Shown in pieces: positions 1 through 8,844 of a stretch of 49,643 nt of DNA (position 1 is the first letter of the stretch; every line of letters starts with the position of its first letter). The position numbers and the translations under genes are program-made. Source of the DNA: NBML01 sp029939535. Lineage in GTDB: Bacteria > Desulfobacterota > Desulfobacteria > Desulfobacterales > Desulfobacteraceae. Where the stretch lies: positions 1-49,643 of the forward strand of contig JAOZST010000004.1 of NCBI GenBank assembly GCA_029939535.1, read 5' to 3'. The notes below the pieces were generated by a model, which was given only the letters and a program-made list of their open reading frames with translations, ran no database searches and was not told where the DNA came from.

Positions 1-2
1 CC

Positions 3-56
3 TCCCTGTATGAGCACTTGATGACCCAACAGTTTCGCCAGGAGTTGGAGGGATGA
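3..56 (+). CDS. C-terminal end of an unidentified protein (partial)
   Basis: An open frame enters from the left edge and ends at a TGA, giving the tail SLYEHLMTQQFRQELEG. Only 17 residues are visible, so no family can be named. The glutamine- and glutamate-rich ending looks like a normal helical C-terminus. It is on the same strand as the small membrane protein that starts about 100 bases later. Confidence 0.4.
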   Translation, partial: SLYEHLMTQQFRQELEG

Positions 57-152
57 AATAGGTTTTTAAAATTCTGTTTTTTCAGGACTTTAAAAATGGA
101 AATAACTGTGATAAATTACAGATTGAACCTGTTGTATAATAAAAGGAGTCCC

Positions 153-386
153 ATGGAAAAAAAAACAAAAAACAGCCCCAGGCCGCCCCAGATGAGTCCC
201 TATGTGTTCACCTTTCTGCTGCTGGGTTTCGGGCTCTGGTGCTTCTGGGACGGCTGGTTGACCTCGGATTCTGAAATGGCAGAACATGCGTTATTTAACC
301 AGGTATTAAGCGCCATTTTGATTCCCTGGGCAGTATGGGATTTTTTTAAAGTCAAAAAAAAATATAAAAAATCAAATCATCCTTAG
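153..386 (+). CDS. Small two-helix membrane protein, function unknown
   Basis: This 77-residue protein has a short lysine-rich start, a hydrophobic segment at about residues 16-36 (YVFTFLLLGFGLWCFWDGWL), a polar acidic loop, a second hydrophobic segment at about 46-64 and a lysine-rich tail. That is the pattern of a two-span inner-membrane protein with both ends in the cytoplasm. The ATG at 153 is chosen because an AGGAG ribosome site lies just upstream; the frame is open further 5' (ATG at 96) but without such a site. I do not recognise a family. It precedes prfC by about 130 bases. Confidence 0.6.
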   Translation: MEKKTKNSPRPPQMSPYVFTFLLLGFGLWCFWDGWLTSDSEMAEHALFNQVLSAILIPWAVWDFFKVKKKYKKSNHP

Positions 387-401
387 AAAAAATAATACAG
401 C

Positions 402-448
402 AGAAAGTATAGTACCGCAGGAAATATAATACCCTAGAAAGTATAGTA
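402..448 (+). repeat. 13-bp direct repeat pair in the prfC leader
   Basis: AGAAAGTATAGTA occurs at 402-414 and again at 436-448, in the AT-rich leader between the small membrane protein and prfC. A TATAAT-like box lies between them near 425-430 but I see no convincing -35 element. Function is unknown; it may be a simple duplication. Confidence 0.5.
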
Positions 449-519
449 GCGCGTTACCATCCAGAACCAAATCAATGAATCAGAATATTTAATTTCCAGT
501 ATATAAGGATTTCCTTCTC

Positions 520-2172
520 ATGGGATCAGAAACCCTGAACAAGAATCCTGGCACCAAAGGTGACAGGATTCTTGATACCAGTATGGACAAAACGCTTGTA
601 AAAGAGATCAACAAACGCCGAACCTTTGCCATCATCAGCCACCCGGATGCGGGCAAGACCACCTTGACAGAGAAACTACTGCTGTTTGGCGGGGCCATCC
701 AGCAGGCCGGGGCTGTAAAATCCAGGAAAGCAGAAAGGGCAGCCACCTCTGATTTTCTTTCCATTGAGCAGGAAAGGGGAATCTCGGTTTCCTCCTCCGT
801 TATGAAGTTCAATTACAAGGATTTTGAGATCAATCTTCTGGATACGCCCGGTCATAAGGATTTTTCCGAAGATACGTACCGGGTGCTTACGGCAGTGGAC
901 TGCGCAGTCATGATCATTGACAATGCAAAGGGGGTGGAACCCCAGACCCAGAAGCTCATGGAGGTCTGCCGCATGCGCAATACTCCCATTATTACCTTTA
1001 TCAACAAGCTGGACAGGGAAGGGCTGGAGCCTTTGGATATTTTTGAGGATATTGAGAATAAGCTCCAGATCGAATGTGTCCCCCTGACCTGGCCCATTGG
1101 AATGGGAAAACTGTTTAAAGGGGTGTACAACCTGAAAAAAAAGGAGCTGGGGATTTTTTCTCCGGGATATACCCCAAAAAATAATGACGGTATTCTGATC
1201 CAGGACCTGGATGATAAAAGGCTGGAGGAATTCATATCTGGGTCCCAGGCAGCACAGCTCAGGGATGATGTGGATCTTATCACAGGAGCTGCAGAGCCCT
1301 TTGATCTGGATTTGTATCTCAACGGTACCCAGACTCCCGTGTTTTTTGGATCTGCCATCAACAATTTCGGGGTCAGGGAAATGCTGGATGCCTTTGTGAA
1401 AATTGCGCCCCCGCCGGGTATCCGTCCTTCTGCCACAAGGGATGTGAGTCCTGAAGAATCGGCATTTTCCGGGTTTACTTTTAAAATCCAGGCCAATATG
1501 GACCCGGAACACAGGGACAGGATCGCTTTTTTCCGCATCTGTTCGGGAAAATTTACCAAGGGCATGAAGGTCAGGCACCACAGGATCGGGAAAGATATAA
1601 AAATATCCAATGCCACCATCTTCCTGGCCCAGGAGAGAAGCAATATTGAAGAGGCCTATCCCGGAGATATTATAGGAATTCACAACCACGGCACCATAAA
1701 GATCGGGGATACTTTTACCACCAAGGAACCCTTGAAATTCCTGGGTATTCCCAATTTTGCTCCGGAGCATTTCCGGCGGGTATTGTTGAAGGATCCCATG
1801 AAGGCCAAGGCCCTGACCAAGGGGTTGACACAGCTGGCAGAAGAGGGAACAATCCAGGTTTTCAGGCCCCTCATGGGAAATATGCAGGTTATTGGTGCTG
1901 TGGGGGTTCTCCAGTTTGATGTTACCATGGCCAGGCTCAGGGCAGAATACAATGTCAAGGCCGGGTATGAACACATTGATCTTTCCGTGGCCAGGTGGGT
2001 GACCTGCGAGGATGAATCGATTTTAAAAAAATTTACTCAGAACAATGAGTCAAGTCTTGCCAGGGATGCCGAGGGCAGGCTGACTTTTTTAACCACAAGC
2101 GAATATCAGCTGGGGTTTGCCCGGGAGGAATGGCCTGATATTGAGTTTCATAAGACCCGGGAGCATGGGTGA
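520..2172 (+). CDS. prfC: Peptide chain release factor 3 (RF3)
   Basis: RF3 is a cytoplasmic translational GTPase that removes RF1 or RF2 from the ribosome after peptide release. The 550-residue protein has the GTPase motifs in order: P-loop SHPDAGKTT near residue 41, the switch region, DTPGHKDF, and NKLDRE. These are followed by the domain-II beta barrel and the RF3-specific C-terminal domain. RF3 is usually about 530 residues, and the extra length is a roughly 20-residue N-terminal extension. An internal ATG at 583 (MDKTLVKEINKRRTF) would give the usual length, so the true start could be 583. The SPDAGKTT-type P-loop and 'INKLDRE' separate RF3 from EF-G. It appears to be a stand-alone gene 72 bases before serA. 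Confidence 0.95.
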   Translation: MGSETLNKNPGTKGDRILDTSMDKTLVKEINKRRTFAIISHPDAGKTTLTEKLLLFGGAIQQAGAVKSRKAERAATSDFLSIEQERGISVSSSVMKFNYKDFEINLLDTPGHKDFSEDTYRVLTAVDCAVMIIDNAKGVEPQTQKLMEVCRMRNTPIITFINKLDREGLEPLDIFEDIENKLQIECVPLTWPIGMGKLFKGVYNLKKKELGIFSPGYTPKNNDGILIQDLDDKRLEEFISGSQAAQLRDDVDLITGAAEPFDLDLYLNGTQTPVFFGSAINNFGVREMLDAFVKIAPPPGIRPSATRDVSPEESAFSGFTFKIQANMDPEHRDRIAFFRICSGKFTKGMKVRHHRIGKDIKISNATIFLAQERSNIEEAYPGDIIGIHNHGTIKIGDTFTTKEPLKFLGIPNFAPEHFRRVLLKDPMKAKALTKGLTQLAEEGTIQVFRPLMGNMQVIGAVGVLQFDVTMARLRAEYNVKAGYEHIDLSVARWVTCEDESILKKFTQNNESSLARDAEGRLTFLTTSEYQLGFAREEWPDIEFHKTREHG

Positions 2173-2244
2173 GGGAAGAGTTGCGAGTATTGAGTTGTGA
2201 GTTTTGAGGGCATTGGGGAAAGAGAACAGGTGGGGAGGAGGAAA

Positions 2245-3825
2245 ATGAAGGTTCTTGTCAGTGATAAAATGGATGAGGCTGGCATCGATATTTTCAGGAA
2301 TTGTGAAAATATTGATGTGGATGTCATTACCGGGCTTTCGTCAAAGGAGCTCAGGGAGATCATCGGCAATTATGATGCCCTTGCCATCAGAAGTACCACA
2401 AAGGTGAGCAAGGAGATTCTGGATGCGGGTGTGAATCTCAAGGTCATTGCCAGGGCAGGGATTGGCCTGGACAATGTGGATATAGATGAGGCCACAAAAA
2501 AAGGTGTGGCTGTTATGAATACTCCCGGTGGCAACACCGTGACCACGGCAGAGCATGCCATTGCCATGATGATGGCCCTGACCCGGAATATTCCCAGGGG
2601 AACTGTCTCCTTAAAAGCCGGGCGCTGGGATAAAAAATTGCTCCAGGGAAAGGAAATTTTCAACAAAGTCCTGGGGGTTATCGGGTTTGGAAATATCGGC
2701 TCCATTGCTGCCAGCCTTGGCAAGGGTCTGAGAATGAAGGTCATTGTCTATGACCCCAATATCTCTTCTGAACACATTAAAAAGGCAGGGTTTGAATATG
2801 TATCCCTGGAGGATCTCTATTCACGAGCTGATTATATCACCATCCACGTACCCAGAATGGATGCCACCATTGATCTTCTGGATGCCGAAGCCTTTGACAA
2901 GATGAAAGAGGGTGTGATGGTAATCAATTGCGCCAGGGGAGGCATTGTCAATGAAGCCGCTTTATATGATGCCATAAAAGCGGGAAAGGTTGCAGGAGCA
3001 GCCCTGGACGTATTTTCCACGGAACCTCCGGGAGGCAATCCCCTGCTGGAACTGGATCAGGTAATTGCCACCCCCCATCTGGGAGCCTCCACCCAGGAAG
3101 CCCAGACCAATGTGGCAGTGGCAGCTGCCAACCAGATCATTGCCTATCTTCTGGAGGATACCGTGATCAATGCGGTGAATCTGCCCTCGGTCACAGGCGA
3201 AGTGCTCAAACAGCTGGGGCCCTTTATCTATCTGGCTGAAAAAATGGGTAAGATGCAGGCCCAGATCACCCAGGGCGGAATCAAGCAGGTGGACATTGAA
3301 TATATTGGCAGGTTTCCGGATCTGGATTTAAAACCCATCACCATTGCGGCCATGAAAGGCGCTCTGACGGAATTTGTTAAAGATGATGTTAATTCCGTTA
3401 ATGCAGTTTCCCTGGCCAATGAAATGGGAATCAAGATTACAGAATCAACCTCCCGGGAGGCTGGGAATTTTCTGAATCTGATTCGGATCTCTGTGATTTC
3501 CGAAGAAGAAACCAATATTGTGGAAGGGACTTTGTTTGGAAAGGATGATGCCAGGATCGTCAGGATCAATAAATTTCGATTGGAGCTTGTGCCGGAAGGA
3601 CATCTGGGGCTGATTCACAATGTGGACAAGCCGGGCTCCATAGGCTCCATAGGTGAAGTTCTGGGCAGACACAATATCAATATTTCCAGAATGATGGTGG
3701 GGCAAGAGGAGGACGGCCGGAGAAATGTCATATTTCTTCAGACAGATATTCCTGTTCCAGCCGGGGTGATTCGGGAAATCATCGACCTGGAACTGGTGGT
3801 TCACATGATTACATTTGAATTGTAG
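2245..3825 (+). CDS. serA: D-3-phosphoglycerate dehydrogenase
   Basis: SerA oxidises 3-phosphoglycerate with NAD as the first step of serine synthesis. The 526-residue protein has the substrate-binding domain, the Rossmann fold with GFGNIGS, the catalytic Arg in NCARGGIVNE, the Glu in DVFSTEPP and the His in TPHLGAST. An intervening (ASB) domain follows, and a C-terminal ACT domain starting near HLGLIHNVDKPG. This is the long SerA form. The ATG at 2245 is chosen because a strong GGGGAGGAGG site lies immediately upstream and the protein starts at the family-typical MKVLVSDK. The frame is open from a GTG at 2197 without a good site. The ACT domain suggests effector control, usually by serine. 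Confidence 0.95.
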   Translation: MKVLVSDKMDEAGIDIFRNCENIDVDVITGLSSKELREIIGNYDALAIRSTTKVSKEILDAGVNLKVIARAGIGLDNVDIDEATKKGVAVMNTPGGNTVTTAEHAIAMMMALTRNIPRGTVSLKAGRWDKKLLQGKEIFNKVLGVIGFGNIGSIAASLGKGLRMKVIVYDPNISSEHIKKAGFEYVSLEDLYSRADYITIHVPRMDATIDLLDAEAFDKMKEGVMVINCARGGIVNEAALYDAIKAGKVAGAALDVFSTEPPGGNPLLELDQVIATPHLGASTQEAQTNVAVAAANQIIAYLLEDTVINAVNLPSVTGEVLKQLGPFIYLAEKMGKMQAQITQGGIKQVDIEYIGRFPDLDLKPITIAAMKGALTEFVKDDVNSVNAVSLANEMGIKITESTSREAGNFLNLIRISVISEEETNIVEGTLFGKDDARIVRINKFRLELVPEGHLGLIHNVDKPGSIGSIGEVLGRHNINISRMMVGQEEDGRRNVIFLQTDIPVPAGVIREIIDLELVVHMITFEL

Positions 3826-3826
3826 T

Positions 3827-3855
3827 CTCGCACAAAGCCACGAAGGCACTAAGAA
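3827..3855 (+). repeat. Dispersed intergenic repeat, copy 1 (TCGCACAAAG...CACTAAGAAT)
   Basis: The short spacer after serA is almost entirely a motif that begins TCGCACAAAG and ends CACTAAGAAT. A diverged copy occurs at 15426-15453 after the htrA-like gene. This copy supplies both the GAAGG ribosome-site-like sequence and the bases up to the ATG of the next gene. Confidence 0.5.
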
Positions 3856-6800
3856 TGAAAGATCCAAAAAGAAAGATCCCTTATAATTATACTTCCGCTG
3901 ACGATGACCAGATCATAGAGCATCTTTTTGGTTCTGACTTTCTGGGGGAGATAAACGCCCTGGAGACCAGAAAAGGAAAAGGAAGATCCTTCCGCCTGCT
4001 GCACAGGTTTATGGGAGATCTGTTTATCATCCAGAGAAATCCTTTTTTGTTCCAGGAACTGGTGGAGCACCCTTTGCAGCGCAAACGTCTGTTTTCAGAG
4101 TTTGAAAATGATCTCCAGACCATTGAAGAACATGCAGACCACAAGGCTGTTATAAATATTCTTGAAACCTGTAAGTCAGCACTGAATTCCCTGTGTGGAC
4201 AGATCAAATCAATTTCTTCAGAGCAGCAGCGGACTTTACGTGTTCTGGGCCCTGTGATCGGTAAAGACAATATTTATTTTGACCCTTTTAACATCACAGC
4301 CCATGTAACCGATGCCACTGACTGGCGCAGATTTTCTCCTGTGGCCATCCTGAGGCCGGATAAGGAATCCCAGGTTCCTGAGCTTGTGAATAAAATTAAA
4401 ACCCTGGGATTTCATATTATTCCCAGGGGTGCCGGCACTGGATTAACAGGAGGGGCAACCCCCCTGGCCCCCACCTGTGTGATCATTAATTCGGAAAAAC
4501 TCAACCATATATCGGATATAATTTATCAAACAAACCTCAATGGTCTGACTTTTGCCAGTATGGAGGTGGAAGCAGGGGTCGTTACCCAGGATGCCAAGGA
4601 TGCTGCAAAGGCCGGGGACCTGATTTTTGCGACGGATCCAACCTCTGCCTGGGCCTGCACTGTTGGGGGCAATCTGGCAGAGAATGCCGGAGGGAAAACA
4701 GCCGTGCTTTTTGGTACTGCCATTGACAATGTGCTGTCCTATAAGATCACCATGCCCGATGGTATTTCCTATACTGTGAAGCGCAGGGATCATCCTTTGA
4801 GAAAGATCTGGGTCAAGGATAATCTTGAATTTCATATTTTGGATGAACAGGATAATCTTGTGGATATTATCAGGCTGACCGGGTCTGAGATCCGGAAACA
4901 AGGCCTGGGCAAGGATGTAACCAACAAGACCCTCAACGGCCTTCCAGGCATACAAAAGGAGGGGTGTGACGGGATCATAACTTCTGCTGTTTTTATTCTT
5001 TATCCTGAGTATAAATACAAAAAAACATGCTGCATTGAATTTTTCGGCAATGATATGACAGAGGCGGGCCAGGTAATTACAGCCATTTCCAAAGGCTTTT
5101 CTTCTATGGCACCATCCCTAATAGCACTGGAACATTTTGATGAAGAATATATCAAAGCCATAAAATATAAGACCAAGCAGCCTGTTGGGGGCCGGCTCAA
5201 GGCGGTCTTGCTGGTTGATATGGTTTCAAATAATAACCTGGGCCTGGAAAAGGGGATAGAAAAACTTGTGGATATTCTAAGCCCCTATGACAGGACCGGA
5301 CTCAGCATTGCCAGGGATGAAAAAGAAGCCGCTCGGTTCTGGGATGACCGGAAAAGGCTGGGAGCCATTGCAGCCCACACCAATGCTTTTAAGCTGAATG
5401 AGGACATTGTCCTTCCCATTGATTCTCTATCAGATTTTGTCCGGTTCATTGATGAAACAAATCTTGAAGAAAAAAAATACAACCAGACCCGGATCATCCA
5501 GGATATTGTGGCATACCTTGACAGGGCTATTCCTTTGTCCGATCCGGAATGGCTGACCAAAAAAGTTGGACGGGCAAAGGATCTTGCCTATGGAATTCGG
5601 AAAAAACTTGAGATTGCCTCCAGGGATGCCCTGGAAGCTGCCATCCATTCCAGGAATTTTTTCAATCAGGTCAATGAAAGCCTCAGGGGCTATAGCCTGG
5701 TTTTGGAAAATGTTGAAAAAATATACAAAGACACAAGTTCCCGTTTGATTGTCATTGCCACTCACATGCACGCCGGCGACGGAAATGTCCATGTGAATAT
5801 CCCTGTTTTGTCCAATGACAGGGAAATGATGGACCGGGCCAAGAGTACGGCTGACAAGGTCATGGAAAAGGCTGTTGCACTGGATGGTGTGGTTTCCGGG
5901 GAACATGGAATCGGTGTTACCAAATTTAAATATCTGGACCAGGCTGTGATTGATGAATTTACTGCCTATCGAAAGAAGATAGATCCGGACGGTCTCATGA
6001 ATCCAGGTAAGCTCAGGGAAAAAAATATCCATACCCGGGTTTTTACCCCTTCCTTTAATCTGCTTGAACTGGAAGCCAGGATATTAAAGCACGGATCATT
6101 GTCCCACCTGGCTCTGGATATTGCCAATTGTGTCAGGTGCGGCAAATGCAAGCCCCAGTGTCCTGTATTTTATCCTGCCAAGAACATGTTTTTTCATCCA
6201 AGAAATAAGAATCTGGCCATTGGAGCCCTGATTGAGGCTCTGCTCTATATCACCCAGCGCACCCAGTCCACTGGCTTTAAAATACTCAAAAACCTGGAAC
6301 AAATTGCCGATCATTGTACCATCTGTCATCGCTGCCTGGTAAAATGCCCCGTGAACATTGATTCTGGAAAGATTTCAATCAAAGAGCGTGAAATTCTGAA
6401 AAATATGAAATTCAATGGCACAGCTCTTTCCACCAGGATGGCCTTAAAATATCTGGGCACCCGGAATGAGACTTTGAACCAGGTGCTCAGGCCGGCTCTT
6501 ATGGGTGGGGGTGCTTTTCTTCAGAGAACCGGATCAAAAATCACGCCTTTTTTTTCATTTATCCGTCCTTTGAAAAAAACCAGGCCGTTCCAGCTTTTGC
6601 GAAGTCCAATGCCCATACCTGGAAATGTAACCCTGGGATACTATCTTCCCAAAACCTTAAAAAATCAGGCCATACTGCTGGAGCCTGAGGGCATGGCAGT
6701 ATCCACGGTTTTTTATTTTCCAGGATGCGGCAGTGAAAGAATTTTTTCCAGGATATCCATGGCATCTATTTTTCTGCTTCTCTCCAATAACCACAGGGTT

Positions 6801-7637
6801 GTCCTGCCTCCGCCCTATTTGTGCTGCGGATACCCCCTGAAGGTAAATGCCAGGAAAAAAGAGTTTGGTAAAATTTTTCTTGAAAATATTATTATTCTGA
6901 CCCAGATACGGGATATGTTCCATGACCTTGAATTTGAGGCATGTATTGTTTCCTGCGGTACCTGTATGGAATCCCTGGAGGAGCTTGGGGCATCCAAGGT
7001 GTTTGACTGTGGGATCAAGGATATTTCAGGTTATATTCTTGAAAACAGCAATAAAACTAATTTGANNNNNNNNNNNNNNNNNNNNNNNNNNNNNNNNNNN
7101 NNNNNNNNNNNNNNNNNNNNNNNNNNNNNNNNNNNNNNNNNNNNNNNNNNNNNNNNNNNNNNNNNAACTAATTTGAATACAAACCAGGATATCCCATGGG
7201 ATTTGCCTTGTTTTTACCATGCCCCCTGCCACGATTCCCTGAAAGAAAAGGCCATGCCCTTGCTCCTGGGTCAGGGTATGGATGTCCAGGCCGTACCCCA
7301 TTGCTGCTCCGAGGCTGGGACTTTGGCTATTTCCCGGCCGGATATCAGCCATGCCATGCTTTCTCGGAAGCAGAAGGCCGTAAAAGAGGCTGTGCAGGGT
7401 CAGGGTTCTGGCCCAGGAATTCGGTCTGGTACAGGAGCAGGTTCTTTTCCAGGTGCAGGACAGGGGAGAAAAAGGAAAATTCTGACCAACTGTCCTTCCT
7501 GTGTTCAGGGACTTGGCAGGCAGGCAGATCTTTTACCGGTTCACCTGGCAGAAGAACTGGCCCTGTTGACAGGGGGAAAAGACTGGGTTCAGAAGTTTAA
7601 GAACCTGGTAAGCTCCTGGGAAAAGGTGAGTTTTTAA
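3855..7637 (+). CDS. DUF3683-type FAD-linked oxidase / Fe-S dehydrogenase (assembly gap inside)
   Basis: This is a very large flavin and iron-sulfur dehydrogenase of the D-lactate / 2-hydroxyacid (GlcD-GlcF fused) type, probably feeding electrons from a 2-hydroxy acid to the membrane or to heterodisulfide-type partners. Order: DUF3683-like N-terminus (about 1-110, starting KIPYNYTS); FAD_binding_4 domain (about 150-340, IIPRGAGTGLTGGATP); FAD-oxidase C-terminal domain with HMHAGDGNVHVN near 637; two 4Fe-4S clusters, CVRCGKCKPQCP near 759 and CTICHRCLVKCP near 821; then two CCG-type cysteine domains (CCGYP with SCGTC, and CCSEAG with CPSC). A block of 100 N at 7066-7165 interrupts the second CCG region. 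The flanks share an exact 11-base overlap, and joining them keeps the frame and gives about 1223 residues. The substrate cannot be read from sequence. Confidence 0.85.
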   Translation: MKDPKRKIPYNYTSADDDQIIEHLFGSDFLGEINALETRKGKGRSFRLLHRFMGDLFIIQRNPFLFQELVEHPLQRKRLFSEFENDLQTIEEHADHKAVINILETCKSALNSLCGQIKSISSEQQRTLRVLGPVIGKDNIYFDPFNITAHVTDATDWRRFSPVAILRPDKESQVPELVNKIKTLGFHIIPRGAGTGLTGGATPLAPTCVIINSEKLNHISDIIYQTNLNGLTFASMEVEAGVVTQDAKDAAKAGDLIFATDPTSAWACTVGGNLAENAGGKTAVLFGTAIDNVLSYKITMPDGISYTVKRRDHPLRKIWVKDNLEFHILDEQDNLVDIIRLTGSEIRKQGLGKDVTNKTLNGLPGIQKEGCDGIITSAVFILYPEYKYKKTCCIEFFGNDMTEAGQVITAISKGFSSMAPSLIALEHFDEEYIKAIKYKTKQPVGGRLKAVLLVDMVSNNNLGLEKGIEKLVDILSPYDRTGLSIARDEKEAARFWDDRKRLGAIAAHTNAFKLNEDIVLPIDSLSDFVRFIDETNLEEKKYNQTRIIQDIVAYLDRAIPLSDPEWLTKKVGRAKDLAYGIRKKLEIASRDALEAAIHSRNFFNQVNESLRGYSLVLENVEKIYKDTSSRLIVIATHMHAGDGNVHVNIPVLSNDREMMDRAKSTADKVMEKAVALDGVVSGEHGIGVTKFKYLDQAVIDEFTAYRKKIDPDGLMNPGKLREKNIHTRVFTPSFNLLELEARILKHGSLSHLALDIANCVRCGKCKPQCPVFYPAKNMFFHPRNKNLAIGALIEALLYITQRTQSTGFKILKNLEQIADHCTICHRCLVKCPVNIDSGKISIKEREILKNMKFNGTALSTRMALKYLGTRNETLNQVLRPALMGGGAFLQRTGSKITPFFSFIRPLKKTRPFQLLRSPMPIPGNVTLGYYLPKTLKNQAILLEPEGMAVSTVFYFPGCGSERIFSRISMASIFLLLSNNHRVVLPPPYLCCGYPLKVNARKKEFGKIFLENIIILTQIRDMFHDLEFEACIVSCGTCMESLEELGASKVFDCGIKDISGYILENSNKTNLXXXXXXXXXXXXXXXXXXXXXXXXXXXXXXXXXXTNLNTNQDIPWDLPCFYHAPCHDSLKEKAMPLLLGQGMDVQAVPHCCSEAGTLAISRPDISHAMLSRKQKAVKEAVQGQGSGPGIRSGTGAGSFPGAGQGRKRKILTNCPSCVQGLGRQADLLPVHLAEELALLTGGKDWVQKFKNLVSSWEKVSF
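7066..7165. other. Assembly gap of 100 N
   Basis: Exactly 100 unresolved bases, the conventional length for a gap of unknown size. AACTAATTTGA stands immediately before (7055-7065) and immediately after (7166-7176) the gap. Confidence 0.99.
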
Positions 7638-7639
7638 AG

Positions 7640-8356
7640 ATGAACCTGATGCTTCTGGAAAAAAAAGATTTTACAGGGCCGGTCAGGGTGGTGATTTCAG
7701 GCCGCAGGTTTGACCATGTGCAAAAGGTTCTAAAGGCTGGAGCAGGAGAAATCCTTTCCTGTGGAATTGTTAACGGCAGGATGGGAACTGGCAGAATCAT
7801 CGAGGTTAATTCAGATTCCCTTGAAATGGATGTAAGTCTGGATATGGAACCACCTGAGCCCCTTCCCTTAACCCTTATTCTGGCATTACCCAGGCCAAAA
7901 ATGCTGAAACGGATTATTGAAAATGTCACCAGCCTAGGGGTAAAAGATATCTACCTTATTAATTCCTGGCGGGTTGAAAAAAGTTTCTGGCAAAGTCCGG
8001 TTCTGGAAGCCAGGGAACTGGAAAAATATCTGCGCCTTGGACTGGAGCAGGGCAAAGATACAATTATGCCTAGGATTCATCAAAAAAGGTTTTTTACAAA
8101 ATTTGTAAAACAGGAATTGCCTGGCATTGGAAAAGACAGTTTTTGCATAACTGCCCATCCAAAGACTTCAAATATATGTCCAATTGGTGTAAATAAAAAG
8201 ACATGTCTGGTGATTGGGCCCGAAGGAGGGTTTATCAACCTGGAAATAAAAACCCTGGAAGAATCCGGGTTTACAACCTATAGTATAGGCCAGAGAATTC
8301 TCAGGGTAGAAACTGCAACCACTTTTTTGATTTCACGATTATTTTCATGGGGATAA
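7640..8356 (+). CDS. rsmE: 16S rRNA (uracil-1498-N3)-methyltransferase
   Basis: RsmE is a SPOUT-class methyltransferase that makes m3U1498 in the 30S subunit using S-adenosylmethionine. The 238-residue protein matches in length. It has the N-terminal PUA-like barrel (about 1-75), LILALPRPKMLKRIIENVTSLGV at the start of the SPOUT fold, the knot motif VIGPEGGF near residue 193 and the ILRVETA signature near the C-terminus. The start codon lies two bases after the stop of the FAD/Fe-S gene, so the two are probably co-transcribed. The 53-aa gene follows 12 bases later. Confidence 0.92.
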   Translation: MNLMLLEKKDFTGPVRVVISGRRFDHVQKVLKAGAGEILSCGIVNGRMGTGRIIEVNSDSLEMDVSLDMEPPEPLPLTLILALPRPKMLKRIIENVTSLGVKDIYLINSWRVEKSFWQSPVLEARELEKYLRLGLEQGKDTIMPRIHQKRFFTKFVKQELPGIGKDSFCITAHPKTSNICPIGVNKKTCLVIGPEGGFINLEIKTLEESGFTTYSIGQRILRVETATTFLISRLFSWG

Positions 8357-8368
8357 AAATAGAACAAT

Positions 8369-8530
8369 ATGGATAAAAAAACAAAGAAACAAAGACAAAT
8401 AGCCTTTGAAAGCCTGCCTCCGTCAATCCGGGAAACTCTTTCCGAAGAAGAAAAGAGAGATTTTTTAACTGCTGAGGAGTGGCCGGAAGAGTTATTTGCA
8501 AAACTGGATGAATTTATTATAAAAGAATGA
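8369..8530 (+). CDS. Small acidic protein (53 aa), function unknown
   Basis: A short frame reads MDKKTKKQRQIAFESLPPSI, then RETLSEEEKRDFLTAEEWPE, then ELFAKLDEFIIKE. It has a basic first ten residues and an acidic helical body. It follows rsmE by 12 bases on the same strand, and its codon use looks like real coding sequence. There is no strong ribosome site beyond the local AGAACA, so it may be translated by coupling to rsmE. I do not recognise a named domain. The SEEEKRDFLTAEEWPEELFAK stretch looks conserved-protein-like rather than random. Confidence 0.6.
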   Translation: MDKKTKKQRQIAFESLPPSIRETLSEEEKRDFLTAEEWPEELFAKLDEFIIKE

Positions 8531-8535
8531 ATCCT

Positions 8536-8820
8536 TGGTATAATTGTTAAAGGCTCTATCCAGATTATTAAGAAAAAAATTGGTGGCTGTCCTGAAAAGT
8601 TCCCAGACCTTTGGGGAAATGGTTTTGATCGATGGGGAACCAAGGTCTGCCACAGGTATTGTTGCAGAAGAGTCCATTGTTTTTTTTGAGGGAAAAATAT
8701 CTACAGAAGCTGATAGAGGATGACCCCAAGCTCGGGGTCCAGTTTTTGTGGAAAATTTCCAAGCCTATCAGTCAGAGACTCCTCCAGACCACGGGGATAC
8801 TGGTGGATTATATAGGGTAA
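8536..8820 (+). pseudogene. Remnant of a cyclic-nucleotide-binding-domain protein (two frameshifts, N-terminus lost)
   Basis: Three frames read in succession give one recognisable cNMP-binding domain: GIIVKGSIQIIKK, then LVAVLKSSQTFGEMVLIDGE with PRSATGIVAEESIVFF, then LREKYLQKLIEDDPKLGVQF and a tail ending TGILVDYIG. The breaks fall at a run of seven A near 8571-8578 and a run of eight T near 8679-8687. The phosphate-binding-cassette region (FGEMVLIDGEPRSATG) is the diagnostic part. The first 40 to 50 residues of a normal Crp-like sensor domain are missing, and there is no DNA-binding helix-turn-helix. It is either a decayed gene or an artefact of homopolymer errors; the missing N-terminus favours decay. 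Confidence 0.7.
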
Positions 8821-8844
8821 TACTTTTTGGGGTGGAATAGTAAG

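Noticed and set aside
676..1974. Long open frame (432 codons) on the minus strand opposite prfC
   Set aside because: It lies entirely antisense to a clearly coding prfC, has no recognisable domain and is low in secondary-structure-like pattern. It is a shadow frame.
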